This document shows, one piece after another, positions 1 through 9,087 of a DNA stretch of 64,000 nucleotides (positions within the stretch are counted from its first letter, which is position 1; each line of letters opens with the position of its first letter). Both the position numbers and the translations under genes were made by a program. The notes beneath the pieces are model-generated. The model did not search any database and was not told the origin of the DNA. It saw only the letters and a list, made by a program, of their open reading frames with translations. The stretch spans positions 71,027,957 to 71,091,956 of the forward strand of contig CM055095.1 in the NCBI GenBank assembly GCA_029204225.1, read 5' to 3'. Origin of the DNA: Diphasiastrum complanatum. Taxonomy: Eukaryota > Streptophyta > Lycopodiopsida > Lycopodiales > Lycopodiaceae.

Positions 1-2
1 TG

Positions 3-338
3 ACTCCGAAAACTCACATACAGAGATCCATCAGACAGGTTACAAGAAGTCTATCTGCAGATGTGAGATGGATTGTAATGGCAATTGTGGTGCTGCACAC
101 TGCATATGAAGATTTCCAGGTGAAATTTTTTTCAGATACTGTTGTTGCAGCTATCCATGCCAAGAGGGTGACCGTCATGCCCAAGAATTTCAACATTATG
201 TTCAGGCTATGTGTTGTAAAGCTACCTTTACAAGCTTTACTTCCGGCGCCATCGGCGCCAGCTATGTCCCCGGCGCCAGCAGCGCCCCTGCTGCTCCCAA
301 CGCCAACGGCGCCGGTGCTGCTCCCGACGCCACTGTGA
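3..338 (+). CDS. Histone H3 / CENH3-like histone-fold fragment with Ala/Pro-rich tail (partial, 5' end off window)
   Basis: The frame is open from the window edge to a TGA at 336-338, about 111 codons. Residues encoded at about 6-203 align without gaps to the C-terminal half of histone H3 (alpha-2 and alpha-3 helices). The clearest match is AIHAKRVTVMPK at about 147-182, against AIHAKRVTIMPK in H3. The RW, EDF and FSD positions (about 66, 108 and 129) look more like centromeric H3 than canonical H3. The canonical C-terminal ARRIRGERA is replaced by a diverged stretch and then an Ala/Pro-rich tail (about 240-335). What I see: an open frame and the motif. Inference: a diverged CENH3-like gene or pseudogene with a novel C-terminus. 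The N-terminal tail and alpha-1 lie outside the window. Codons 3-60 fit only weakly. Confidence 0.5.
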   Translation, partial: TPKTHIQRSIRQVTRSLSADVRWIVMAIVVLHTAYEDFQVKFFSDTVVAAIHAKRVTVMPKNFNIMFRLCVVKLPLQALLPAPSAPAMSPAPAAPLLLPTPTAPVLLPTPL

Positions 339-1416
339 CTAGAATCCAGCCGGCGCCAAGTTCCTATGGCTGAAAATCTTTGATCGGTTCTAGCGAAGTC
401 CAGAGAGCTCAGATCGATGTGCAATCACCTCACACGATCTAGGCATGATTAAAGGAAGCCTGGGGATCAATAAAATCTAGAAAGAGAAAATAACTTTCTA
501 GAAAGAAAAAATCCTAGAGAGAGAAAAACGTGCTTTACCAGCTTGGGTAGAGTGCTTGGTATGAGGGGGGGTGACGAATCACACCAATACTATAGGGGAG
601 TGCGGGTTGCGACTTAGGACAAGCTCCAACCAATTCTCAGCCTCCCTTGCTGGAATGTTGTCATGGCTCTCGCCTTGGCATGCTAGCGCCCCGGAGACTA
701 GGGTCGGTCACACACTTGAAATGTAACCTTATCAGATTTATCAATAAAGTGGAATTTTTCTCAAACTGACTTTGATTACCTTCTGGGTTTCAATGTTCGG
801 TAAAAGCGCCAGTTGTAAGGCCGCTTCCAAATTTTTAAGTTGGCACATAGCTGAGGGTCGTATCCCGGGACGCCAGCAGTATGCCGTCGGGACCATTCGG
901 TCCGTGGTGCCAGCGATATGCTGTCGGGACCATTTGGTCCAGGAACTGGTTGTTTCCATATATGTCGCGGGTTGTGGTTCTGAGTGTTCCCTGCATGAAC
1001 GTGAATGGGTTAAGCTCTTGGGGAATGGGCTCTAACCTGTCGGCTGAGTTGGATGGCTTGCTTGGGTGGAAGTTACCTGTTTATGGCTGTCCAATCTGGC
1101 ATGGCGCCAGGTTGGCTTCCAGCGCTCGTGACGAAGCTTTCAGTTGGTTAAGTCTGATGTAAGTCAGACCGCTTGTTCGAAATGGATGTTACTCGTTTGT
1201 AACGAAGCTTCGAGTTGGTTAAGTTTGATGTATGTCGGGCGGCTTGCTTGGAGGGAAGTCACCCACATCGGGACCCCCGATCTAGCATGGCGCCAGGTTG
1301 GATCTCAATGTTGGTTTTCGGAACTTCAAGCTGGTTAAGTCTGATCGTTGTTGGCAAGTTGGCTGCTTGTATGTCAAGTGGGTTTGGATGGCAAGAGTTG
1401 AAGGCTGGGAAGCTAA
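339..1416. other. No gene recognised; contains degenerate local repeats
   Basis: No conserved protein is visible in any frame. A heat-shock-element-like arrangement (TTCTAGAAAGAAA) sits at about 496-508. An AATAAA occurs near 743. Short degenerate tandem repeats occupy 879-1,369 and are listed separately. Confidence 0.4.
879..1369. repeat. Degenerate short tandem/direct repeats
   Basis: A 23-bp segment beginning ATGCCGTCGGGACC at 880 recurs at 918 with two mismatches. Further on, a segment built around GAAGCTT..AGTTGGTTAAGT occurs near 1,132 and 1,204, and a more diverged copy (AACTTCAAGCTGGTTAAGTC) is near 1,322. Each is followed by GATGT or GATCGT and a G-rich stretch ending in GCTTG. The spacing is irregular (about 72 and 118 bp), so this is a decayed repeat cluster and not a regular satellite. 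Confidence 0.5.
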
Positions 1417-1860
1417 GTCGTGGTTTCCGGCTCCCTTTGGGATGCCTACGCTACACTATGGGACACATATGACAAATTTGCAGAGTACTTTAGACCAGCT
1501 CCTTTGTCTCCTCCAAAACAAGATACAGAGAAAAGAGAACGAAAGCAATCTCAACCATTCCGACTTGTTTTTTGAGTACAGAGTGAGAGTGTTTCAAAGA
1601 AGAGGAGGTCTCATGATCCTCCTTATAAAGCGAGGGATTTTTCAAAGCCATCTCCTCTGCATGTGATTCTAACTGCTCCACAATCTCCTCCTAAGTCTCC
1701 TTCTCCTCCTCCTAGAAATCCATCTTTATCTTCTCTTGCTAAATCTTCCTCTCCTAGTAAACTTCCTCCTCCTTCAAAATCTCAGTCTCCTCCTACCCTC
1801 ACAAATATCAGTTCCCCACCTCCTATTCTAGGAAATGATTTAGATGATTTTACAAGCTAA
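1417..1860 (+). pseudogene. Hypothetical Pro/Ser-rich ORF with one internal stop
   Basis: One frame runs for 147 codons from after a TAA at 1,414 to a TAA at 1,858-1,860. A single TGA lies at 1,573-1,575. The N-terminal part (about 1,438-1,560) is protein-like, with aromatic and charged residues (LWDTYDKFAEYFRPAP). After the stop comes a basic KKRR stretch and then about 60 residues of SPPK/PPP-type low-complexity sequence, ending in an acidic DLDDFTS. I do not recognise the family. It may be the 3' exon of a decayed host gene or the end of a transposon gag. The Pro-rich part alone would be weak evidence; the upstream protein-like stretch in the same frame is what supports it. Confidence 0.3.
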
Positions 1861-2318
1861 CTTACACATTTATTGTATCTGGTTATTTAAGAAGGCTCAA
1901 TAATAAAGACATATTGCATTATGCTTGTATGTGGATCGTGATCCAGCGCATTGCCTCTTCCACATTTTGTGTTAAAAACATTTAACTAGCATGTTGTATT
2001 CATAGTGAACTGTAAAACAACAATAAAAATGAGAATCATGGTGAAGGATCATTTACCGTGAGGTATGATGTTGGTGACTCCTTGAAAGTAGATGGGCGCC
2101 ACTAATCAAGCTTCTTTTGAAGCAATAAGAGAGTATGAAGAAGGAGAGGAGGAGGAGTGGTGGGAGTTTAGACATAACCCTTCAAGTTTTTTTTTTTTTT
2201 TGGGGGAGGTGGGGTTATCATCATTTTTGAGTGCGAGGCCCCGTAAGTTAAACGACTTGAGTACAACCTAGCATATCAGAAATTGATAAATGTTATGTGA
2301 CGTAATTGAGTACCATTC

Positions 2319-2407
<89 letters not shown>

Positions 2408-3041
2408 TCACACTTAACCACATATGATTTAGCCTATTTACATTACAAAATGGTTCATTACTTAGTTTACACTATTTATGGGCATTTATGCCCCTCTTAG
2501 CTTTATATTAGTTGCCTTCCAATTAGGTTCCAATAAATGAGTAACTAAACTTGCTAAGTAAATTCACATGAGCATATCCATGTCGGCTACACCTTCGAAG
2601 TCACACGTGTCAATTTGATCAATGTATGTGGATATCATAACTTCAATAGGGTATCCACCCATACCATTCTTAAATTTGGTTGATCTATTTTTAGATAAAA
2701 TAACAGATTCAATATCTCAAGTCTGTATACAATCTAGATTCACCAACCATATCATTATCATCAGAACATCCTAAGCTACAATTATATCTAGCTGGCCAAC
2801 CCACTATAGTTAGGTTCATTAGAGATTCATGACACATACCAATGATCCAAATAGGTTCGCCAACATGAAAAATTTCAAAACCTTGGTCAAAAATTTTAGG
2901 GGGTTTTAAGAGGGTGTTGGGTGTTTTTTTTTTTTTTTTTTGGAAGGGGGGGGGGGAGGGGGGGCTACGTAGAGGTGAAATATCACCTGAAAACGCACGA
3001 TTGCAAGGATAGATTTTGTAATTTTTTTTTCTTCTCAAAAC
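1861..3041. other. Intergenic; microsatellite and homopolymers only
   Basis: No protein-coding signal is visible. The stretch holds the (GA)42 tract, a T-run followed by a G-run near 2,191-2,209, and a second T-run/G-run junction near 2,925-2,964. Confidence 0.5.
2321..2404 (+). repeat. (GA)42 microsatellite
   Basis: An uninterrupted 84-bp GA dinucleotide run. Apparent RERERE reading frames across it are repeat artefacts. Confidence 0.98.
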
Positions 3042-3330
3042 CTTAAAAGTAAGAAGTTGGACCTAGCTCAAAGTAGATATTCTACTTATGAGAAGGAACG
3101 TTTTACTGTCATCCATGCATTAAAGATCTGGAGATCATTATTTTTACGAATCTAAATTCGTGATTATAATGGATCATGAATCTCTTAAGTCTATCTGTGA
3201 TGTCCTGGACCTTAAAAGTTGTAAGGCTCGTTGGTTGAAACTCATTCAAGAATTCGATTTCGACATTAAGTATCGTCGAGGTATGTCGATTTGTGTCGTT
3301 GATGCTTTGATCTGATCTCATTCTTTAAAA
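3042..3330 (+). pseudogene. Ty3/gypsy RNase H fragment (broken)
   Basis: The plus strand encodes SKKLDLAQSRYSTYEKERF, the RNase H core of a Ty3/gypsy polyprotein. After a frameshift near 3,145 it continues with DHESLKSICDVLDL and EFDFDIKYRRG. The same protein is encoded more completely on the minus strand at 39,935-40,333, so this is a third copy of that gypsy family. Both ends are lost, and the TGA near 3,313 ends the homology. It is a dead fragment with no adjacent LTR that I can see. Confidence 0.85.
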
Positions 3331-3605
3331 AATGCCTCATATAGTGGCCAAGTCCACTATCCCTCTGGAATGAGAAAGCATGTTGTCTGAAATCACCTCG
3401 TCTTCTTGCATCAAAGTCATCAATTATGAGTGCATCTTGCAATAGAAAATAAGAGTTAAAAAAAACAAATTAATATTCAAGAGATAACAACATTCTTAAG
3501 CAATGAAGTTCAAACACTTGCACATTCTTCATTATCAGCAGCAACTAGATTCAGATGATCAATATTATGGCCACCTACTGAAGAAGAATCATATGTGAAA
3601 TGCAT

Positions 3606-4371
3606 TCATGATGGACGAATAGCCCATCTGGGATTATCAGATGGCATGCTTCGTCCATGCTCAACAAAATTTGATAAAGCTTTCATTAGGCATTCTTCGT
3701 CGGTCATAAGTCCATTCTCATCATCATAATCAATTCCAGGCACCAAGTCTTTGGTTCCAAAAAAAGTCAGAGAATTCATAAATTGTGCTGGACAGTAAAC
3801 AAAGCGCCTCATCCTCACGATAGTCAAAAAATGTACACAAATCACCTGTCCTATATACATCAAGGAAACCACTATCCTTATCAGGGGTGTTGATAAGGAA
3901 GTGACTAATGTCTTTAAAGGATGATGGAATTGAGGATGAGGCCATCTGAGGAACATAATCGACAACTTCCTCATTATCCGGAATCTGAACTGGCAAGAAA
4001 AGTACGAAACCTATCTGGTATTTAACAAAATGACATTTTCTCTTACAGACATGACACATCGTAGTGCATCTAAATTGTTTAAGCAATCTAGTAAACATCC
4101 TATCCAGTCTTTGCTTGAACAACGAGAAGAAGGGAAGATCAGTAAAATGCATGAACAAGAGAGGTCCTATGGAGATAACAGGTATATTGATTATATCCAT
4201 GAAACTAACATAGTGTTCGTAAAATAATTCAGAATTAGGTTGGGTAGTCTTGAAAACATGTAGATATGGGCGAAATAGCATGTGAAAGTAGTCTAAGTTT
4301 TCAGTAATTCCAAACTTAGTAAGAAATGCACTTAGGTTGCTCTCATGGCTAGATCCCGAGGACGAGGCCAT
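3606..4371 (-). CDS. Unidentified protein, about 260 aa, split by a homopolymer frameshift
   Basis: Reading from an ATG at 4,369-4,371 (MASSSGSSHES...), a 213-codon frame runs to 3,730. At a run of seven A on the plus strand (about 3,759-3,766) the sensible protein shifts into the next frame. It then continues with GTKDLVPGIDYDDENGLMTD to a stop at 3,606. The continuation is charged and protein-like, so one missing or added base in the homopolymer is the simplest explanation. There is a possible zinc-binding CHVCKRKCH around residue 107. I recognise no family. A TATA box and a cluster of CACGTG boxes lie 230-610 bp upstream, in the right place for its promoter. It could be a host gene or an accessory ORF of an unknown element. 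Confidence 0.45.
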
Positions 4372-4596
4372 CTATCTCAAGCAGATATCTCTTTTGTGCA
4401 CGGGGTATGCAAACAAGAAAGAAGAGATTATAAAAAATGTGCACATGAGCGATATGTACGGAAAATGCAGTTTGGTATATCGCACTAGTGCGCAGGCAGA
4501 AGACTAGCAGAAATAGACACTACATGTAGCGTGCACAAGAGCGATATCCCACGTAAATCAAGAAAAATAAAATAAAAAGTTAATCGGGTTGTGTGG

Positions 4597-4605
4597 CTTT
4601 TATAG
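4597..4605 (-). promoter_or_regulatory. Candidate TATA box (CTATAAAAG)
   Basis: The minus strand reads CTATAAAAG about 230 bp upstream of the ATG of the unidentified ORF ending at 3,606. The G-box array begins about 13 bp further upstream, a normal plant core-promoter layout. Confidence 0.5.
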
Positions 4606-4617
4606 GCAATTTTTTCA

Positions 4618-4980
4618 CACGTGCGGGTCAACGGTCAACCAAACACGTGTCGCCTCCCTAATGGTTCGTACGACTACACACGTGTGATCTGCCTGCTGGA
4701 CATGTGTCATTAGTTTATTGGTTGAAAATGCTCCACGTGTCACATCCCTAATGGTTCGTACTACTATACACATGTGACCACATCCCGACACGTGTTACAT
4801 GCTGATGGCATGGATACGATGACACATGGCAAAATTTGGTTCATACTACACACGTGTGACCTAATGGTTCGTACTACACATGTGTGACCTGACATCCCGA
4901 CACGTGTCACGCCTTGATTGCATGGATACAGTGACACATGGCAAAATCTGGTGAACTGACAAGACATGTGTTCGCACGTG
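4618..4980 (-). promoter_or_regulatory. G-box (CACGTG) array
   Basis: CACGTG occurs at 4,618, 4,644, 4,679, 4,734, 4,789, 4,851, 4,901 and 4,975: eight in 363 bp, where chance gives about one per 4 kb. Most are ACACGTGT. Related CATGTG sites lie between them. Part of the density comes from internal duplication: a block containing GCATGGATAC and GACACATGGCAAAAT is present near 4,807-4,836 and again near 4,920-4,947, and CTAATGGTTCGTAC occurs three times. CACGTG is the known plant bHLH/bZIP (PIF, ABF) binding core. Whether it is used here is inference. Confidence 0.6.
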
Positions 4981-5543
4981 CGAACCGTATGATAAAAGTC
5001 CTCGACGAGGTATTTTTTTTCAATTTTTTTTCTCTCCATTTTTCTGCATATCGCTCTTGTGCGACGCTAGTGTATGTGCATTTTCGTCTATTACTATTCA
5101 TGCACATAGATCCGATACACCGTACCTTCGCATGTACCTCCGCATATCGCTCTTGTGCGACTTTCTTCTATCTGCATTTTACTTGTCATTCTTGTTGTGC
5201 ACAGAAGCGATATATCGTACCTTCCGTACATATTGCTTCTCTGTGACCACCGTTGCACCCTTTTCCATCATATCTCATGTCCTGCGCACCATTGGCAGTA
5301 CTGTTAGGAATATTTCTCAGAATTGCAGCTAATGGACTCTCTATTTTATTTTGTAGTGAGCACGGGAGTTTAAACCTAATCTCTATCAGGAGATCTGTAA
5401 ATAATGTTATGAAACTTTTTTGTGTAAAGATGAATTCGACTAGTAATACGCATAAGGATGTTGACTCGATCTTGCAGATTATGTGTAGTTACATTCCATC
5501 AGAGACTCCCCATGCAACTGAATGGCAGATCAACACTTTGGAG

Positions 5544-5649
5544 GTAAATTCTGTCCTTCTTGTCAGCATTTTGATATTAACAATCTAATGTGTTCTTATC
5601 ATTTTGTGGTTTCCCATCATTGATGTCTTGTGTGTTGAACTTTTTGCAG
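5544..5649 (+). other. Intron 1 of the Ulp1-like gene
   Basis: GTAAATTC donor and TTTTTGCAG acceptor. The intron is T-rich and 106 bp long. The reading frame is kept across it at phase 0. Confidence 0.5.
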
Positions 5650-5754
5650 TCACCCCGTGAAAATGATTCATTCAGCTATGGGTGGTACACTTCGTACAAT
5701 GCAAAGCTGTTTTTTGAGTGGTTCATCCTTCAACAGGATGTTGATATTTCAAAG

Positions 5755-5883
5755 GTAATTTATTTTGTTTATTGTTGGTTTTGAAATTGTGATTCATTTT
5801 TCTATTCTAGAAATTTCTAACCGTAACTAATACGTGAATATTCTATGTTGTAATTTAAACTTCCTGAATACACAGCATCCCAG
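5755..5883 (+). other. Intron 2 of the Ulp1-like gene
   Basis: GTAATTTA donor. The acceptor at ATCCCAG gives the in-frame final exon, and a CTAAC/TAACTAAT branch-point-like stretch lies near 5,820-5,831. An earlier acceptor (ACACAG at 5,874) would give a premature stop after about ten codons, so I preferred the later one. Confidence 0.45.
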
Positions 5884-5940
5884 GTGTACAGATTCAGGCA
5901 AGAAATAATCCTGAGCATACTAGCGAGGGCAAGGCTTTAG

Positions 5941-6467
5941 CCACCCCCTGTTGATGATGGCGCACTAGATGATGTTATTTTACTAAATAAAGATTAGAAA
6001 AGTATAGATATCATAGAACAAATATAGATTGAAAATGTATAGCATTGATAAAAATATATACAATTATATATCAAATGTAGCTCCATTCTATTGAATTTGG
6101 GATCCCAAAATACATGTACTGATGCCCAACTTGGGCTTCCATTTATTGAATGAAAGAGTCTATACACAGATTTTGCTAAATTTTATTTGAGTCTATTGTT
6201 CTTCCACAATGGTGATTGTTGTAGGTAGACCTTTGCAGCACGTTACCAGCTCCTATCTTTTTTGCATCTGTGACAAGACAAATATTAGTGAACGTTCCAT
6301 TGCAAATTTTCCTTTAGTTTGTACTATTTTGAAATGGCATTAAACATAGAGTACTTATGAGTCTTCCATTGATGATGAATCTGAAAAAGGCGGTAGATTG
6401 TTATGTAATAGCATGAGCTCTGTTATGATAAAATCAAGCATCCAATGCTCTTCCACCTCAACCATAG
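5941..6467. other. Space between convergent Ulp1-like and minus-strand genes
   Basis: No independent gene. A minus-strand open stretch at 6,355-6,555 overlaps the last exon of the next gene in another frame. The sequence is AT-rich and could hold both 3' UTRs. Confidence 0.4.
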
Positions 6468-7547
6468 TTAGAAATTCTTTGTTGTGTGTATGATGCTTAT
6501 TTCCTTTTGGTCTGTGTGACCATTTAGTTTGAAGTCTTGATCTAGTAGTAGCCATGTGCCATCAGTTTTCTCTCTCATAGCTAAATGTGAGACTGACAAT
6601 TTGGTTATCAATATGATAATGGAAGATCATTGACGACCTTTTTATTCTACATTCTATATCATTATTTGTTTACTATCCCAGTCTTGATCCATGAGATCTG
6701 ACAAAGTCTCATATGATAAATCCTTGCAAACAAATAAAGTTGGTGTCCTTCAAACACTTGCATTTGAGAAAAAATCAACAAATATATGTAATGAGAAAAA
6801 CCAACTTAGATGAACAATTTTTGAACCCGTACTTTTCTTCATGGCATTTCTAACATCTAAGAGTAGCTTGCATCTGAAGGATTCAGAAACAATACTGTCA
6901 TGAATAGGCCACTCATCACTCTGAAAACTTGGCAATGGAATTATTTCAAGCTTGCCGAAACCTCCATCCGTTTGTGGTATATATGAAGCTTCATAAAAAT
7001 ATATACCGTTTCCTTTGGACTTCTTCCTCTGTATTCAAAACTTTCCAACATCAAAGTAAATCACATCCAATATTCCTGCAAGTGATTGTGCTGGCTCCCA
7101 TTCACTTATGTTTGATGAATATAAATCTGAAAGAAGAAAAACATTGAAATTTTTAAATCGTAATATGAAGAGCATCAATAAAAAAAATCTATGATTACAG
7201 TATAGTGCATATATTTTGATATACTTACAGTTACATTTTTTATGATCATGAGGATTGATATCTTCTACTTTTATTTCTGAATGCATATAAACACGTTGTA
7301 CTAAAACTTTTGATATAGAGTGACCTCCGGGAATTGTCTTAAACTCCAAAATCTTTGCTTTCCAATAAGATTTGTATGTCATCTTTGCCCTTTTCTTCTG
7401 TCGAAAATTGCAATTTGATGATGGATGCAACAACACCCATGAATTCCTCGTATATTTTGTTGGCTTCCAGCTATCAGCGTCATCTTTCTCATTGTAAAGA
7501 ATCATAGACTCAATTGTAGATCTTGGTCTCCTTGCCCCTATTTTCAA
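6468..7547 (-). pseudogene. Three-exon gene with possible BAH-like domain, one in-frame stop
   Basis: Exons on the minus strand are 7,547-7,229, 7,126-6,833 and 6,592-6,468. The first donor is GTAAGTAT and the first acceptor TTCTTCTTTCAG, phase 1. The second intron (240 bp) also joins in phase 1, giving RNAMKK-I-SHLAMREK. The final exon ends at TAA 6,468-6,470. A TGA at 7,035-7,037 interrupts exon 2, but the same frame continues convincingly after it (GNGIYFYEASYIPQTDGG). The part WKAKILEF..KVLVQRVYMHSE..LYSSN..GILDVIYFD resembles the strand pattern of BAH chromatin-binding domains; this is my inference. The upstream start is uncertain: the frame opens just before 7,547 and more exons may exist. 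It converges tail-to-tail with the Ulp1-like gene. Confidence 0.45.
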
Positions 7548-7969
7548 AGCTTAGGCACCAAAAATCTCTCTGATATGATACTTAATTCAATTTTTTGTAT
7601 CACATTTAATCTCATGAGAATGCCACATTAGTCACAGTTACTGTGCATAATGTATTTCTAGCAACTATGCATACTATATTTCTATAACTGTAACTAGTCT
7701 AGTTAACAAATTTCATTATACTAACCAACATAGTTAAATAAATTTAACTTGAGGTATTGATGTCGGGCAAGAAGAGGGAACCAATGGGATACGTCCATGC
7801 TGTCCGACGCAACTTTCAAAGTTTGCTGTAATATATTTTTATTTTTTAGTTTATTTGAGCTACGTTACGTAGATTTCAAATTTGAGCATTTTCATTGGGC
7901 CAGCTAGAGGTCAAAACTAGAGAAAAATAATAGAAGTATCTTTGGAAAGGGGATCTCCCCTAATGTACT
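7548..7969. other. Intergenic; contains a copy of a dispersed repeat
   Basis: No gene. The piece at about 7,800-7,960 is related in reverse complement to 19,600-19,770. Confidence 0.5.
7800..7960 (+). repeat. Dispersed repeat, copy 1
   Basis: The 30 bp at 7,857-7,886 (starting GAGCTACGTTACGTAG) are an exact reverse complement of 19,687-19,716. The flanks still align with substitutions, including AAGTATCTTT near 7,936. It probably derives from a gypsy LTR or UTR. Confidence 0.65.
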
Positions 7970-8395
7970 GACTGTTCATGGGCTTTGATTATCTCCTTGG
8001 CCTTGGATAGCTCTTGTGTGGCCAATTTCTTATAACTGTCATCTAGAATCCCTCCAAGATCAATTTGTAGTTGTTGACCTTGTGGATCAAGTAATTTATT
8101 CCGTGTTGTGATATCGGTATGTCCGCTATGGGTGTGTGAAGCAGGTTGTCTCGTTCAAGGGCCACGACATTCAACTCCTTCAAGATTCTTTCCTTTTCTA
8201 GTTGGGCCATATCAAGGTGTCCCTAGAGCAAGTAAACTTGTTTCTTGGCATCTTTGAATGCTTTGTCAACCTAATCTTGGGCCTTTGAAAGCGCCTCTTG
8301 TAATTTTTTCACATAATCATGTAGGGAGTCATCACGTTGTTGGACGATTTTCAATTCTTTTCACAATTTTGCATTGTGCTGCTAGGCAACTTGCA
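7970..8395 (-). pseudogene. Fragment of the gypsy extra-ORF coiled-coil region
   Basis: Translated on the minus strand, this gives a heptad-like, Gln/Lys/Glu/Leu-rich stretch (KELKIVQQRDDSLHDY, VDKAFKDAKKQVYLL) with several stops. It is homologous to the coiled-coil part of the extra ORF at 27,900-28,350. The fragment is joined directly to the outer edge of the copia LTR at 8,401, so the copia element apparently inserted into an older gypsy copy. Confidence 0.55.
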
Positions 8396-8400
8396 GCTTG

Positions 8401-9041
8401 TGAAGGATTTCAGATCAATGATGATCCAATCCACTAAAGGATCTTGGGTTACAAAAGACGACACTCTACCAATCTCACCAATGTAGAAAAATCAGCATCT
8501 ACACACAAAATGAGATGCAAACTCTAATAGAACTTGATCAAATATGAATCAAAAGATAAAGTACTGTTGTTGTCCGTACAAAACCAAGCTACTGTATTTC
8601 ACACGTGTGGATCCAAAAATAACAAATATAGATCATTCTACACATAGAATTGCATGCAATCACAAGTATAGTGCACCAATAAATAGTAGAGCCCAAGAGA
8701 ACCATGTATAAGCATGAAATGAGATAAAGAAGAGAGAAGATATGTCTCTCCACGAGTTACATCCTTTTATAACAAATCCAAACCCTATTTGGCCACTTGG
8801 CTTTCCATCAAAATGCAAACCCTACTATTTTTGGGTCTAGATTCAAAGTACCCAACATTCATATTTGAATCTACTCAAACTCGACTTCTAACTTTTCCCC
8901 ACTTTCAAAAAGTGTTTATTCAAATGAAATTTAGACTAATAAACTTTGAAAAGTCAAACCCTAAGTCTAAAACAAAGTTGGCCTCAATTTGCCAAATATA
9001 GAAATGTAGCAAATATGATCAAACTAGTTGAATCTTTCACA
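8401..9041 (-). repeat. 3' LTR of the minus-strand copia element
   Basis: 641 bp with TG..CA ends. It carries CACACGTGTG at 8,600-8,609. The other copy, at 10,382, differs by scattered substitutions and small indels, with the palindrome changed to TACACGTGTG. Confidence 0.85.
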
Positions 9042-9054
9042 CTCCCTCTTCAAC
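9042..9054 (-). other. Polypurine tract
   Basis: GTTGAAGAGGGAG on the minus strand directly precedes the TG of the 3' LTR. This is where plus-strand DNA synthesis is primed in LTR elements. Confidence 0.7.
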
Positions 9055-9087
9055 TAATGTTAGCATAGACTTTGATAACACTCCAAG

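Larger units (their letters stand above)
4533..5158. repeat. 15-bp motif in inverted and direct copies
   Basis: ATATCGCTCTTGTGC occurs exactly at 5,048-5,062 and 5,144-5,158 and in reverse complement at 4,533-4,547. Weaker relatives lie near 4,447 and 5,206. The copies flank the CACGTG array on both sides. Confidence 0.7.
5357..5940 (+). pseudogene. Ulp1-like cysteine protease C-terminus, three exons, catalytic residues apparently lost
   Basis: Exons are read at 5,357-5,543, 5,650-5,754 and 5,884-5,940. They are joined by GT-AG introns of 106 and 129 bp in consistent phase. The first exon follows a pyrimidine-rich acceptor TTTTATTTTGTAG. The product has the order expected for the C48/Ulp1 fold: a His (EHGSLNL), a strand then MNST where the family has a DS motif, EWQINTLE, then SFSYGWYT where the family has the DCG motif with the catalytic Cys, and a terminal YRFRQEIILSILARARL before TAG at 5,938. 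Family knowledge: the triad is His-Asp-Cys. Here His is kept, Asp appears as Asn and Cys as Tyr. Ulp1 proteins remove SUMO and are also captured by plant Mutator-like elements. Upstream exons were not found. Confidence 0.5.

Noticed and set aside
14-424. 136-codon minus-strand frame over the histone-like region
   Set aside because: It is the shadow of the plus-strand frame; its Gly/Ala-rich part comes from the GGCGCC-rich tail and it shows no conserved motif.
2306-2500. Arg-Glu repeat protein over (GA)n
   Set aside because: A dinucleotide repeat always gives open frames; nothing protein-like flanks it. The same holds for 37,893-38,199.
5884-5940. Alternative last exon of the Ulp1-like gene starting at 5,875
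   Set aside because: It reaches a stop after about ten codons, whereas the later acceptor gives the expected helix-rich C-terminus.
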